From: Acidobacteriota bacterium
GTDB lineage: Bacteria; Acidobacteriota; Terriglobia; Acidiferrales; UBA7541
Reading direction: 5' to 3'
Assembly (NCBI GenBank): GCA_013289855.1
Contig: JABCZD010000015.1
Location: 1-64,000 of the forward strand
DNA: 64,000 bases
Of this stretch, positions 41,092 to 50,748 are shown one piece after another. A program made the position numbers and the translations under genes. The stretch's first letter is position 1. Each line of letters begins with the position of its first letter. Under the pieces are notes generated by a model. That model did no database searches and was not told the DNA's origin. It saw only the letters and a list, made by a program, of their open reading frames with translations.

Positions 41092-43524
41092 ATGGAATCG
41101 CTATGGTCGGACTTGCGATATGCATGGCGCGAACTGCGGAAACGGCCGGGGTTCGCGCTGACGGCGATCTTGTCGCTGGCGTTGGGCATCGGAGCCACGA
41201 GCGCCGTATTCAGCGTGGTTTATGCGGTGCTGATCGATCCGTTTCCGTATCCCGGTTCGGACCGCCTCATGGAGATACGCCTGAGGGACAAAGCCGGCCA
41301 CGACCGATACGCAGGAGTGAATGGCCCGCAGCTCGAACAGCTTCGCCAGTGTAAGTCGCTCGAGAGCGTGGTTGCCATGGACGGGTGGAACCTGACCACC
41401 ACAGATGGCGACGTTCCGGAAGATGCCGCGGGCTACTATCTTTCTCCCGAATCACCCAGCCATTGGGGCACCCCGGCGATGATGGGTCGCTGGCTAATCC
41501 CCTCGGACGCGCCCCCGGGCCAGGACGCCCGGCAGGTGGTGGTCCTTCCTTATAAGTTCTGGCAAAGATATTTTCTGGGCGATCCCAACGTTGTGGGTCG
41601 CAAGATTCAGCTCGTGCACAAGACCTACGAAATTGTCGGAGTGATGCCGCCGCGTTTCAAATGGGGTGAGGCGGATTTGTACCTGCCGCTGAAAGTCTCG
41701 TCGGATCCCAACACGTATATGGCGACGTCGCTCAAGCTGCGACCAGGCGTAACGGTGGCGCAAGCTAACGCGGAACTGCAGCCGATTCTCGAACAGTTCG
41801 CAAAACTGGCACCGACGCGCTATCCGGAAACGTTTCGGGTGAACCTACAGAGCATCACCGAACTTTACGCCAAGCCCTTGGGTCCCACGCTGTATCTGTT
41901 GCTCGGTGCGGTGGCTTCGCTACTCCTTATCGGCTGCGCGAACGTCTCGATTCTGTTGTTGGCGCGCGGCACGGAACGCCAGCATGAACTCGCGGTGCGC
42001 GCGGCCGTGGGCGCCGAGCGATTTCGCATGATCCGGCAACTTTTAACGGAGTCGCTGGTGATCGCCATGGCCGGAGCGGTGCTCGGGGTGGTGCTGGCGT
42101 GGAGGAGTTTGTCGCTGATCGTCGCCTGGCTGCCAGAGCATACCTTTCCCGCGGAATCAGTAATCAAGATGAACTTGCCGGTGCTGTTTTTCAGCGTGGG
42201 CCTGGCGTTCGCCACAGCGATTATTTTCGGGCTCGTGCCCGCGCTGCAGTTATCGCGACCGGACATTGTGCGGCTAATGCAGGGAAGCGGAAGGCGTGTG
42301 GCGGGGAGCACGGGTGCCAGGCGCGTACACGGCGGTCTAGTGGCAGCGCAGGTGGCATTGACGCTGGTGATGCTGAGCGTGGCGAGCGCGGCCAGCAAAG
42401 GGTTCGTGAAGATGTTAAACGTGGACCTCGGCTACGATCCGCATGACCGGGTTTCACTCCCCATCCCGGTGCACGAGAATACGCACATGTCCTGGCAGGA
42501 CCGCTCGCAATACTTCGAACAAATTCGCGAGCGGATTGCGGAGATGCCGCAGGTGCTCGAAGCTGGCATTTCTACGAATGCCACGCCTCCGTCCAACGGC
42601 AACGACAATCCAGTGGAAATTTTCGGGAGCACGGCTGGCGAAAAGCCGGAGGTTCTTACGAACTCCGTGAGTCCCGAGTACTTTTCACTCCTGCGTATTC
42701 CTCTGCTACAGGGCCGCATCTGGGATCGCGAGGAAACCATGCGCGGAGCCCCGGTGGCGGTCATCAACCAGACGATGGCGCGGCAACTGTGGCCGAACGG
42801 CGACGCTATTGGTCAGCGGGTACGCATTCCAGTGCTGAAGGGTGAGTCGGCTTACGATCCGTCCGCTCCGGGAAGCGATGGCTGGCTGCAAATCGTCGGC
42901 GTCGTGGCGGATGCCCGCGATGATGGACTGCGGAAGCCGGTGAAACCTGCTATCTACGTGCCGTACACGCTGCACATGTGGATGTTTACGCAGATACTGG
43001 TGCATACGAGCGTCCCCCCGCTTTCGATATTGCACAGCATGCGCGAGCAACTGATTAAGGTCGATCCGGACCAGCAGGTCATGCAGGTACGCGATTTGCA
43101 GACATGGATCACTACACAGCCGGAATATGGAGAGCAGCGTTTGGTGACCACGTTGTTCGGGATTTTTGCGATTCTTGGGCTGGCGCTGGCGGCGCTGGGA
43201 CTCTACAGCGTGGTGTCTTACGGAGTTGCGACGCGCACCAACGAATTTGGCATTCGCATGGCGCTTGGAGCTCGCGCTGGCGACGTGTTCCGTATTGTGT
43301 TTGCTTCCACGGCCGTAAACGTGGGCGCTGGCGTAGCGGTAGGGATTCTGCTGTGCGTGGCGTTCGGTAAACTGGCCACCAAGTGGGTTATGGAGAGTTC
43401 GCGAGACCCACTCATGCTCGCGGGCGTGACGCTTTTGCTTATCCTTGCCGCGACCCTGGCCAGCCTCATGCCCGCGCGGCGTGCTGCGGCGGTGGATCCC
43501 ATGGAAGCTTTGCGCTACGAGTAG
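41092..43524 (+). CDS. Second ADOP-type MacB/FtsX permease
   Basis: 810 residues without prefix domain. It starts MESLWSDLRYAWRELRKRPGF (after GGAGG), with FALTAILSLALGIGATSAVFSVV as first membrane helix, an N-terminal MacB-PCD domain, a central core with ELAVRAAVGAERFRMIRQLLTESL (the FtsX-core motif) and a second core ending NEFGIRMALGARAGDVFR and MPARRAAAVDPMEALRYE. The DPMEALRYE ending is the standard signature. No ATPase gene near. It is unrelated in promoter to the first copy at 34813 but homologous. Confidence 0.9.
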   Translation: MESLWSDLRYAWRELRKRPGFALTAILSLALGIGATSAVFSVVYAVLIDPFPYPGSDRLMEIRLRDKAGHDRYAGVNGPQLEQLRQCKSLESVVAMDGWNLTTTDGDVPEDAAGYYLSPESPSHWGTPAMMGRWLIPSDAPPGQDARQVVVLPYKFWQRYFLGDPNVVGRKIQLVHKTYEIVGVMPPRFKWGEADLYLPLKVSSDPNTYMATSLKLRPGVTVAQANAELQPILEQFAKLAPTRYPETFRVNLQSITELYAKPLGPTLYLLLGAVASLLLIGCANVSILLLARGTERQHELAVRAAVGAERFRMIRQLLTESLVIAMAGAVLGVVLAWRSLSLIVAWLPEHTFPAESVIKMNLPVLFFSVGLAFATAIIFGLVPALQLSRPDIVRLMQGSGRRVAGSTGARRVHGGLVAAQVALTLVMLSVASAASKGFVKMLNVDLGYDPHDRVSLPIPVHENTHMSWQDRSQYFEQIRERIAEMPQVLEAGISTNATPPSNGNDNPVEIFGSTAGEKPEVLTNSVSPEYFSLLRIPLLQGRIWDREETMRGAPVAVINQTMARQLWPNGDAIGQRVRIPVLKGESAYDPSAPGSDGWLQIVGVVADARDDGLRKPVKPAIYVPYTLHMWMFTQILVHTSVPPLSILHSMREQLIKVDPDQQVMQVRDLQTWITTQPEYGEQRLVTTLFGIFAILGLALAALGLYSVVSYGVATRTNEFGIRMALGARAGDVFRIVFASTAVNVGAGVAVGILLCVAFGKLATKWVMESSRDPLMLAGVTLLLILAATLASLMPARRAAAVDPMEALRYE

Positions 43525-43643
43525 CCGAGAAATTTCCGCAGCCTGTCGTCAGCAACACAGCACGCTTGCGCTAGCGCCTGTGTCGCCGCTCTATCGTTTG
43601 TCCCCCAGACTGTTCAAGGTCTAGAATCGTCGTGGAGAAACCT

Positions 43644-44420
43644 ATGGCTGATGAACTGGTGATCGCGGGGCGGGCGTTTCGTTCGCGGCTGATTGTGGGA
43701 ACGGGGAAGTACCGGAGCTTTGCGGAGATGGCGCGGGCGCACGCGGCGTCTGGCGCGGATATGGTGACGGTGGCGGTGCGGCGGGTGAATTTGACGGATA
43801 AGTCCAAGGAATCGCTGCTAGATTTTATCGATCGCGAGAAGATTTTCATTTTGCCGAATACCGCGGCGTGTTACACGGCGGAAGAAGCGATTCGCACCGC
43901 GCGGCTGGGACGCGAAGTGGGGCTTTCGAATTGGGTGAAACTGGAAGTGATTGGCGACCAGCAGACGCTTTTTCCGGATACCGAGCAGTTGATTGAAGCT
44001 ACGCGGGTGTTGGCCAAGGAAGGTTTTATTGTGTTGCCGTACACCAACGATGATTTGATTGCGGCGCGGAAATTGATTGATGCCGGGGCGGCGGCGGTGA
44101 TGCCGCTGGCGGCGCCGATCGGGTCGGGGCTGGGGATACAGAACGCGACGAATTTGCGGATTTTGCGCGAGCGGATTACTGAGGTGCCCATGATTGTCGA
44201 TGCCGGCGTGGGCACGGCTTCGGACGCGGCAATCGCGATGGAGCTTGGCGCGGACGGGATATTGATGAACACGGCGATTGCCGAGGCGCAGGATTCGGTG
44301 TTGATGGCGGAAGCGATGCGGGATGCGACGATCGCCGGGCGGAAGAGTTTTCTGGCGGGGCGGATGCCTAAACGTTTGTATGCCACAGCGTCCAGCCCGC
44401 TCGCCGGCGTGGTGCGCTAG
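43644..44420 (+). CDS. thiG: Thiazole synthase ThiG
   Basis: 258 residues: ADELVIAGRAFRSRLIVGTGKY, DMVTVAVRRVNL, and VKLEVIGD with the Schiff-base lysine K99, then PIGSGLGIQN, IVDAGVGTASDAAIAMELGADGILMNTAIA. This TIM-barrel enzyme joins 1-deoxyxylulose-5-phosphate, dehydroglycine and ThiS-thiocarboxylate to the thiazole of thiamin. Start at ATG 43644 with GGAG seven bases before; the GTG at 43632 is an alternative. No ThiS, ThiF, ThiH or ThiE neighbours are visible. A GT-C glycosyltransferase follows by nine bases. Confidence 0.95.
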   Translation: MADELVIAGRAFRSRLIVGTGKYRSFAEMARAHAASGADMVTVAVRRVNLTDKSKESLLDFIDREKIFILPNTAACYTAEEAIRTARLGREVGLSNWVKLEVIGDQQTLFPDTEQLIEATRVLAKEGFIVLPYTNDDLIAARKLIDAGAAAVMPLAAPIGSGLGIQNATNLRILRERITEVPMIVDAGVGTASDAAIAMELGADGILMNTAIAEAQDSVLMAEAMRDATIAGRKSFLAGRMPKRLYATASSPLAGVVR

Positions 44421-44429
44421 GACGCGCAC

Positions 44430-45740
44430 TTGGAGAATCCGCCCGAGAGAAGACGCGTTTGGCAATCGCTGCCGTTCATCACGTTGGTGGCTTTGGCGTT
44501 GCGATTGGTGGCCGTCGGATTCCTTTACAAAGATACGTGGAACGACTTCCGCGATCATTTATTGTTCGGATTTGAAATTGGACGCATCGCGCGCTCGTTG
44601 GCCGCGGGGCACGGCTACGGCAATCCGATGTTGATGGAAACCGGGCCGACCGCGTGGATGACCCCCATCTATCCTTATTTGTTGGCCGGAGTGTTTCGCA
44701 TATTCGGCATCTATAGCCGAAATTCGGCGCTGGTGATTCTTTCATTTAATGCGTTGTGTTCCGCGCTGACGTGTATCCCGATATTTTTGATGGCGCGACG
44801 CAGCTTTGGGCGGAGCGTCGCGGTGGTGGCGTGTTGGATCTGGGCGCTTTCGCCATATTCCATTTACATTTCCGGCGGGTTTGTGTGGGAGACGTGCCTC
44901 AGCGCGCTGCTGCTGGCGATTCTTTTTCTTTGGACGCTGCAGCTTCGTGAGCATCCTGGCCGGTGGAGCTGGCTGGGTTTCGGCATCTTGTGGGGAGTCT
45001 CGGCGCTGACGAATGCCTCGACGCTGGCGCTGTTTCCTTTCCTTACAGGGTGGGCGCTGTATCCCCTCAGGAGAACGCGGGTAAGTCGCCAGCAGTGGTT
45101 GGCAGCAACCGTACTGGCGGTGCTTGGATTGGCCATCGCAGTTCTCCCGTGGCAGGTGCGCAACTACCGCACGTTTCACACGCCCATAACGCTGCGCGAT
45201 AATTTTTGGCTCGAGTTCTGGGTGGGCAACGACGGCCACAGCGAAAGCTGGATGGATGAAAACGCGCACCCTTCCATAAACGAAGCGGAACTCGCCGAAT
45301 TTGTGCGGCGGGGAGAGATTCCTTACATGCAGGAAAAGCGTCGCGAGGCGCTGAGCTATCTCGCGCAGCATCCGGGGCAATTCGTGGCGCTGAGTTTTCG
45401 AAGATTTCTGTACATGTGGACGGGCTTCTGGAATCTTGCGCCAGAGAATCTGGAGATTGAGTTTCACAATCCGGCGAACGCTTATCTGGCGACGGGGTTG
45501 ACGGCAGCAATGCTGATCGGGCTGTGGCAGGCGCTGCGCAATACTCGCGACGCGACATGGCCGTATGTGCTGGTGCTGGTTTTCTACCCGCTGATTTTTT
45601 ATGTTACACATCCGGCGATGCGTTACCGGCACATGATGGAGCCGGAGATGGTGGTACTGGCGGCAGTGGGCGTGCGATTTCTAGTGCTGGGAGCCAAGGG
45701 CAAAATTCCGCTTGCGACGGAGCGGTTGCATGCCGCGTGA
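44430..45740 (+). CDS. GT-C glycosyltransferase (GT39/ArnT-like)
   Basis: 436 residues with about ten membrane helices. The first loop has an acid-rich segment (LYKDTWNDFRDHLLFG) typical of GT-C catalytic aspartates, then MLMETGPTAWMTPIYPYLLAG and further loops with WQVRNYRTFHTPITLRDN and RHMMEPEMVVLAAVG. GT39/ArnT-like enzymes move sugars from polyprenyl-phosphate donors to lipids or proteins at the outer face of the inner membrane. TTG 44430 start is used; ribosome-binding site GGAG is not clear. It is nine bases after thiG. Confidence 0.8.
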   Translation: MENPPERRRVWQSLPFITLVALALRLVAVGFLYKDTWNDFRDHLLFGFEIGRIARSLAAGHGYGNPMLMETGPTAWMTPIYPYLLAGVFRIFGIYSRNSALVILSFNALCSALTCIPIFLMARRSFGRSVAVVACWIWALSPYSIYISGGFVWETCLSALLLAILFLWTLQLREHPGRWSWLGFGILWGVSALTNASTLALFPFLTGWALYPLRRTRVSRQQWLAATVLAVLGLAIAVLPWQVRNYRTFHTPITLRDNFWLEFWVGNDGHSESWMDENAHPSINEAELAEFVRRGEIPYMQEKRREALSYLAQHPGQFVALSFRRFLYMWTGFWNLAPENLEIEFHNPANAYLATGLTAAMLIGLWQALRNTRDATWPYVLVLVFYPLIFYVTHPAMRYRHMMEPEMVVLAAVGVRFLVLGAKGKIPLATERLHAA

Positions 45741-45772
45741 ACGGGATTGCCAGTGGGCGTTCTAAGCGGTCG

Positions 45773-46375
45773 TTAGTGCCAGCGAAGAATCGAGAAGCCG
45801 AGCGCGGTGCTGATGCACCAGGCCAACAGCGTCCATTTGAAGGAAATGGAAAACTCACGCAGGCTGTCGATTTTTGATTTGCAGATTTGCGCGAGTTCGA
45901 AAACTTGATCAGTGACGTTGCGCAGCAGTTGCTCGGGGGTGGAGCTGGATACCGCGGCGAAATAATGGCTGCTGTCCTTATGCTGGCTTACGTGTTCGTA
46001 GTACAGCAATTCCGAGCCTACGCGCGGCGATTGGTGATGGCGGGCGATGCGCGGCATGAGCACGTGGGAGATGAGGTAGAGCGAGCGAACGAATCCGAGG
46101 GCCAGCAGAGAGTAAGTGAGCAGGTACAGTAAGCAGGTGGCGCCCGCGAAGTTCAAGGTCCAGCGCATTTTGGGGAAGACCACTTCGCCCAGCGGAATGG
46201 TGCTGGCGGCGAAAAAAAGCAGAAACGTTACCAGGTAGCCGGCTTTGAGGTCTGCGGCACGGATGATGGCTTGCTGATCTTCGAAGTTGCGCCAGGCGAA
46301 GTTGAGCTGGTCTTCCATCGTGGCGATGGATTTGCGCGTGTGGTGATCGGTCGCGGGTATCGGCGGGGTGGCCAT
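45773..46375 (-). CDS. Pycsar effector-like (PycTM/DUF5706-type) membrane protein
   Basis: 200 residues. Residues 30-48 read NFEDQQAIIRAADLKAGYL, the ADxKAGxL motif that opens DUF5706/Pycsar TM proteins, followed by membrane helices at 47-63 and 74-97. A loop SELLYYEHVSQHKDSSHYF (121-139), a helix with EQLLRNVTDQVFELAQICKSKID and a last membrane helix at 181-198 complete the layout. PycTM proteins disrupt membranes when bound by a cyclic nucleotide. No cyclase gene is adjacent; the nearest in the window is at 14515-15432, so the pairing here is unknown. An ATG at residue 20 is an alternative start. Confidence 0.55.
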   Translation of the reverse strand: MATPPIPATDHHTRKSIATMEDQLNFAWRNFEDQQAIIRAADLKAGYLVTFLLFFAASTIPLGEVVFPKMRWTLNFAGATCLLYLLTYSLLALGFVRSLYLISHVLMPRIARHHQSPRVGSELLYYEHVSQHKDSSHYFAAVSSSTPEQLLRNVTDQVFELAQICKSKIDSLREFSISFKWTLLAWCISTALGFSILRWH

Positions 46376-46504
46376 GTTTTTCGTTTGAGTTGGGCTAAAG
46401 ACTCTACGCGCGAAGCAATTCGGTGATGAAGCGCGAGAATAGCGCAGTTGGGTGCGGTCGGCTATTTGTTTTTTCCTGCGGCGTGCGCACCGCGGGCTCC
46501 GTCC

Positions 46505-47524
46505 TCACATGGTGCGAAAGAAAAAGTGCCAGGTGGCGTCCACCAGGGCGTGGACGATGGCGGAGGCGAAGATGGAGCCGGATTTGCGCCACGTCCATCC
46601 GTAGAAAAATCCCGCAACGGTGGCCAGGAGGGCGTAACCCCAGTTGGGGAAGTGGCCATTGGTGATGTGCGAGAGGCCGAAGAGCACGGAGGCAGCGCAC
46701 CAACCGGTGAGAGCGCTGTTGGTTTTTCGCGATAATATGTTCTGCAACAAGCCACGAAAGAGAAATTCTTCCGGCCATGCGGTGAAAATCAGAATGCCGA
46801 GAGCCGCAACGGGCAGGGAAGCTGCCGAACTCCAACGCGGCGCGAATTGCATGAAGTGCAACGCGAGACCCGACGGGATGGCAACGCAGCCAAAGACGAG
46901 AAAGCTGCCGACGGTGTATAGACTCCAGTGAGGTTCCCAACCGATCGAATAGCCGACGTCCGCGAGGTGCCGGGTTAGCAAAAACGCGGCGATTCCCACA
47001 TTCACCATCACCAACACCGTGAAGACGTAAGATAATTTTCCGCCAGGATACGGCCACAGCCAGTGCGCGGGCGAGAACTTCACGGTGACCCAGACGGCTG
47101 CGAGGATGGCGAAATCCTGCCACGCGCCGGCTGGACGGCGCTCCGCCGAAACAGCCGCTGCCAAGGGGACGAAAATCAACGCGAGCACGGCGCCAGCACG
47201 CGAGAACGCAAAAGTGTTTGTCCCCAGAACGTAAATCAGGTATGCAAGGAAGAGGGTTGCGCCGAGAAGAATTCCGGCGGCGGAACCCAAGCGCGCGGAA
47301 AGTGTCTCTATAACGCCGCGCGACGCGGAGAGCAGCATCACGAGTAGCAAAAACGCGAACGCCGTGAGCGTGGCAGCGAACGCCCGGCCACCAAAGCCGA
47401 GCCATGCACCGTATAATCCTGCGGCGAGCGAGAGCACGGCCCAGAGGCTGATTGCGGGCAAAGGACCGAGTTGGCGGGCAGCGGGCAAGATTTTTATGAG
47501 AAGGGAATTGTAGCGCAGCGGCAT
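46505..47524 (-). CDS. CPBP-family intramembrane metalloprotease
   Basis: Residues 1-339 from the minus ATG 47524. About nine membrane segments; the last third has AWPEEFLFRGLLQN (motif 1, EExxxR), GLSHITNGHF (motif 2 with H) and VHALVDATWHFFF (motif 3 HxxxD). These three motifs form the zinc/glutamate site of the CPBP (Abi, RCE1-like) proteases. Members cleave prenyl- or bacteriocin-type substrates or confer immunity. The start codon overlaps, on the opposite strand, that of the divergent DUF1624 gene. Longer start 47533 is possible. Confidence 0.85.
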   Translation of the reverse strand: MPLRYNSLLIKILPAARQLGPLPAISLWAVLSLAAGLYGAWLGFGGRAFAATLTAFAFLLLVMLLSASRGVIETLSARLGSAAGILLGATLFLAYLIYVLGTNTFAFSRAGAVLALIFVPLAAAVSAERRPAGAWQDFAILAAVWVTVKFSPAHWLWPYPGGKLSYVFTVLVMVNVGIAAFLLTRHLADVGYSIGWEPHWSLYTVGSFLVFGCVAIPSGLALHFMQFAPRWSSAASLPVAALGILIFTAWPEEFLFRGLLQNILSRKTNSALTGWCAASVLFGLSHITNGHFPNWGYALLATVAGFFYGWTWRKSGSIFASAIVHALVDATWHFFFRTM

Positions 47525-48710
47525 GGCGGACAATACTCAGCAGCGAGTTGCGTTGAATTCGCCGGCGAATTCGCCGGCAAAGGCGAATCGACGGCTAGCG
47601 TTTATCGACTGGATGCGCGGCCTCGCGTGCCTGCTGATGTTCCAGACGCACTGCTACGACTCCTGGCTGAGCGTCGAGGCGCGCGGCGGGGCGTTGTTTC
47701 ACTGGTCACAATTGCTGGGGACGTTGCCCGCGCCGCTATTTTTGTTTTTGTCCGGCGTGTCTTTTGCGCTGGTGACGGAACGCCTGTGGGAGAAGGGCAC
47801 GGCGCGGGACACGATTGCACGGGTTACGATTTGGCGCGGTTTTGAGATTTATGCCGCGGGTGTTCTGTTCCGCGTGCAGGAGTACGTGCTGGGCTACCCG
47901 CATTCACCATGGACGGACCTGCTGCGCGTGGACGTGCTGAACATCCTGGGAATTGGGATGATGCTGATGGGTGTGATTTGCTGGCTGGCGACTTCCGAGA
48001 AGCTGGTGGTCTCGCGCCGCGTTTCGATGTATGGCGCCATCGTGTTGGCGACGGTGGTAGCCATGGTGACGCCGGTGCTTTACACCACGCACCGGTTGCA
48101 GTTTTTGCCGTGGCCCATCGAATCGTACATCGACGGCGTGCACACTTTTAACGCGCCGCAGCCGTGGCTGTTCCCTATATTCCCGTGGATTGCCTTCGCG
48201 TTGGCGGGGCTGGCAGTGGGGCTTTTTCTGTTTACGGACTTCGCGAAGCGAGACGAGCGAATTACCTTCGGGGTACTCGGCGCGGGCGGCGTGCTTTGCT
48301 GCGGCGCGGCAATTGTGCTGGACCTACTGCCGATGCGACTGTATGCCGTTTACGACTATTGGCACACGAGCCCGTTGTTTCTGCTGCTGCGTTGCGGGAT
48401 CTTGTTGATGATCATGTTTCTGGCGTACGTATGGTGCAAGTGGGGATTGGCGAGCAATGGCCTAAGTCCGGCGATACAACTCGGAAAAACTTCGCTGCTG
48501 GTGTATTGGGTGCATATTGAATTCGTCTACGGGCGTTTTTCGATATTACCTAAGCGGCAGTGCAGCGTGGGCAAAGCGAGCGTGGGATTGCTGGTGATTT
48601 TTGTGGCCATGCTGCTGCTGTCGATCGCGCGCACGAACTGGAAGCGCAAGAAGGTTGTCGCCATAGCAGCGCCCGGCGTGCCGATCGCAAACGTTGGCGG
48701 AGCGGTTTAG
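47523..48710 (+). CDS. DUF1624 / acyltransferase-like membrane protein
   Basis: 395 residues with about ten membrane helices. It starts with a polar region (MADNTQQRVALNSPANSPAK) and then RLAFIDWMRGLACLLMFQTHCYDSWL, the DxxRGxxxxxM start of DUF1624/heparan-alpha-glucosaminide acetyltransferase-like proteins, and includes SKTSLLVYWVHIEFVYGRFS as the late histidine-bearing helix. They are believed to transfer acyl groups to cell-wall or sugar substrates. Start overlaps that of the CPBP protease in the sequence CATG. Confidence 0.75.
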   Translation: MADNTQQRVALNSPANSPAKANRRLAFIDWMRGLACLLMFQTHCYDSWLSVEARGGALFHWSQLLGTLPAPLFLFLSGVSFALVTERLWEKGTARDTIARVTIWRGFEIYAAGVLFRVQEYVLGYPHSPWTDLLRVDVLNILGIGMMLMGVICWLATSEKLVVSRRVSMYGAIVLATVVAMVTPVLYTTHRLQFLPWPIESYIDGVHTFNAPQPWLFPIFPWIAFALAGLAVGLFLFTDFAKRDERITFGVLGAGGVLCCGAAIVLDLLPMRLYAVYDYWHTSPLFLLLRCGILLMIMFLAYVWCKWGLASNGLSPAIQLGKTSLLVYWVHIEFVYGRFSILPKRQCSVGKASVGLLVIFVAMLLLSIARTNWKRKKVVAIAAPGVPIANVGGAV

Positions 48711-48759
48711 GAGCTGGTGAGGGAGCTTTGACGAAGCTGGTTCGGAAGAGTTCTAAGTC

Positions 48760-49197
48760 TTACGGTTTTTGCTGCGAATCCTGATCGAGCCACTGCGCTT
48801 GCGGAATTTTGATGATGACTTCGCCGGGTTTCGCCAGCAGCGAACCTTCGCGCGCGAGCTTTTCGATAGTGCGCGGATCCGATTTCAAGTCGTGAACATG
48901 CTCGGCGAGACGACCGTTTTCCTCGTTGAGGCGCGCCAGATTGGCTTTGACGGTGGAGATTTCCGCCTGCGTGCGGCGCATTGCGAGATAGCCGTGCGTG
49001 CCAAAAATATCGTGGACCACGAGCACGAGGATGAGCAGCCCGAGAACTCCGCGGCCATACTGGCGCCACAGTGAAGAGAATCGGTCGCCATCGTCCGCGG
49101 AGCGAGCGGCGGGCGATTTGCCGGCCGACGCATTACCGACGGCGGAATGGCCCAGCGGCGGCTTTATGACGCGCGATTTATTTTCTTGCGAGTTCAA
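48760..49197 (-). CDS. ftsB: FtsB/DivIC-like septum protein
   Basis: 145 residues using TTG 49197 (11 bases after the phosphohexomutase). A polar N-terminal 45 residues precede a membrane helix (RGVLGLLILVLVVHDIFGTHGY, about 47-68), then a coiled coil (LAMRRTQAEISTVKANLARLNEENGRLAEHVHDLK) and RTIEKLAREGSLLAKPGEVIIKIP, the usual conserved ending. FtsB binds FtsL and FtsQ in the divisome. Operon with phosphohexomutase upstream. Confidence 0.75.
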   Translation of the reverse strand: MNSQENKSRVIKPPLGHSAVGNASAGKSPAARSADDGDRFSSLWRQYGRGVLGLLILVLVVHDIFGTHGYLAMRRTQAEISTVKANLARLNEENGRLAEHVHDLKSDPRTIEKLAREGSLLAKPGEVIIKIPQAQWLDQDSQQKP

Positions 49198-49208
49198 TCC
49201 AGAGTCTC

Positions 49209-50639
49209 TCAATTTTTCAAAATCCAGTCGGTGGCTTCGCGTGCGAGCTTCGCGGAAGCAGCCGCGCTGTTGGCCTCGATGTACAGCCGCAACAGCGGTT
49301 CCGTGCCGCTTAATCTCGCCAGCATCCACGAACCATCATCGAATACGAATTTTGCACCGTCCGTGCGATCGATAGATACGACTTTGCGCCCCACTAGTGT
49401 CGAATTGTCCACCGCAACCTTCTTGATGGCGTTTGCTTTTTGTTCGTCGCTGAGGTGCAGATTTTCGCGGATGGGCCAGAACTCGCGGCCAAGCTTCTTG
49501 AACATGCGCTGAATCTGTTCGCCAAGCGAGGCCCCGCGCGCGGCGATCATTTCGGCCACCAGCAGGCAAGCCAGGATTCCGTCTTTTTCGGGGACGTGGC
49601 CGCGAATGGTGAGGCCAGCGCTCTCTTCTCCGCCGAGCGCGATTTTGTCTTCACGGATAAGTTGGCCGATGTACTTAAATCCCACCGGCGTTTGAAACGT
49701 GGTCTGAGAATGGGATTTGGCGACCGCGTCGACCATTTGCGTGGTAGCGACGCTGCGGGCGGCGGGAAGGCTCCAGCCGCGACTTTCGACAATGTAATCG
49801 TAGACCAGCGCGAGCACGAGATTGGGTTGAATCCACGTGCCATCGCGGTCGACGATGCCGAAGCGATCTGCGTCGCCGTCGGTGGCCAGTCCCGCGGCGG
49901 ACTTCGTTTCTTGCACGGCTTTGCGTAGCGGCGCGAGGTTTTCTTCCGAGACGTCCGGACCGGTGCCGTCGAAAAGGCAATCGCGCTCCGCGCGCAGCGT
50001 TTGGACAGGGATGCCGTGGTCCGCGAGAATCTTGTTCAAATAGCCCGCGCCGCAGCCGTGCAGAGCATCCACGACGAGTTTATTATTGGATTTTTGCAGC
50101 ACCTCGAAGCGCACCAGTTCGCCCAGGCGTTTCAGATAGGGCCCGTGCAGATCGATTTTTTCCGTCTTTTCCGACCCTTTCGCTCCGTGCGCGGGCGATT
50201 TGGGAACTGGCCCATCCCTCTCGATGTTTTTAGTTACCCGCGCCTCTATGTCTTTGGTAACCTCCGGGAGCGCCGGGCCGGCATCGCTGGAGGAGAATTT
50301 CAGGCCGTGATACTGCGCGGGATTGTGGCTCGCGGTAAAGTTGACCGCGCCGTCTAGTTTGCTGCGCGTGATTTCGTAGGCCACCGCAGGCGTGGGGCTG
50401 AAAGTGTTGGAGAGCAGAGCGCGAATGCCGTGCGCTTCGAGGATGTCGACGGCCAGTTGCGAGAATTCTTCGGAATAGAAGCGCGTGTCGTAGCCCACGA
50501 GCATGGTGGGCTTGGCGGATTTACTTTTTACGTGTTCCGAGATGGCGTTTAGCGCCAGGCGCACATTGGCGAAAGTAAAATCGTCGGCGATCAGGCCGCG
50601 CCACCCAGAGGTACCGAACTTGATTGGGGAAGTGGTCAT
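49209..50639 (-). CDS. Phosphoglucomutase/phosphomannomutase
   Basis: 476 residues, alpha-D-phosphohexomutase: N-terminal IKFGTSGWRGLIADDF, NFTASHNPAQYHGLKF with the phospho-serine S104, DGDADRFGIVD (metal loop), GGEESAGLTIRGH (sugar loop) and RLSGTEPLLRLYIEAN (phosphate-binding loop). It interconverts glucose-1-phosphate and glucose-6-phosphate or mannose analogues; the loop GEESAG favours phosphoglucomutase-type substrates. Starts at ATG 50639. Likely one operon with ftsB. Confidence 0.93.
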   Translation of the reverse strand: MTTSPIKFGTSGWRGLIADDFTFANVRLALNAISEHVKSKSAKPTMLVGYDTRFYSEEFSQLAVDILEAHGIRALLSNTFSPTPAVAYEITRSKLDGAVNFTASHNPAQYHGLKFSSSDAGPALPEVTKDIEARVTKNIERDGPVPKSPAHGAKGSEKTEKIDLHGPYLKRLGELVRFEVLQKSNNKLVVDALHGCGAGYLNKILADHGIPVQTLRAERDCLFDGTGPDVSEENLAPLRKAVQETKSAAGLATDGDADRFGIVDRDGTWIQPNLVLALVYDYIVESRGWSLPAARSVATTQMVDAVAKSHSQTTFQTPVGFKYIGQLIREDKIALGGEESAGLTIRGHVPEKDGILACLLVAEMIAARGASLGEQIQRMFKKLGREFWPIRENLHLSDEQKANAIKKVAVDNSTLVGRKVVSIDRTDGAKFVFDDGSWMLARLSGTEPLLRLYIEANSAAASAKLAREATDWILKN

Positions 50640-50748
50640 AGCGCCTCATTCTAGCCCGTCTCGGCCAGATGCAAAATACGAGGGTAACTGTAGTGCATAA
50701 TCCGCGAAAAATTCCAGCATTTACGGGTAGCGGCCATGGGAGGCGACC

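Noticed and set aside
43525..43643. TPP riboswitch upstream of thiG
   Set aside because: The leader lacks the conserved CUGAGA and ACCUGAUCUGG elements.
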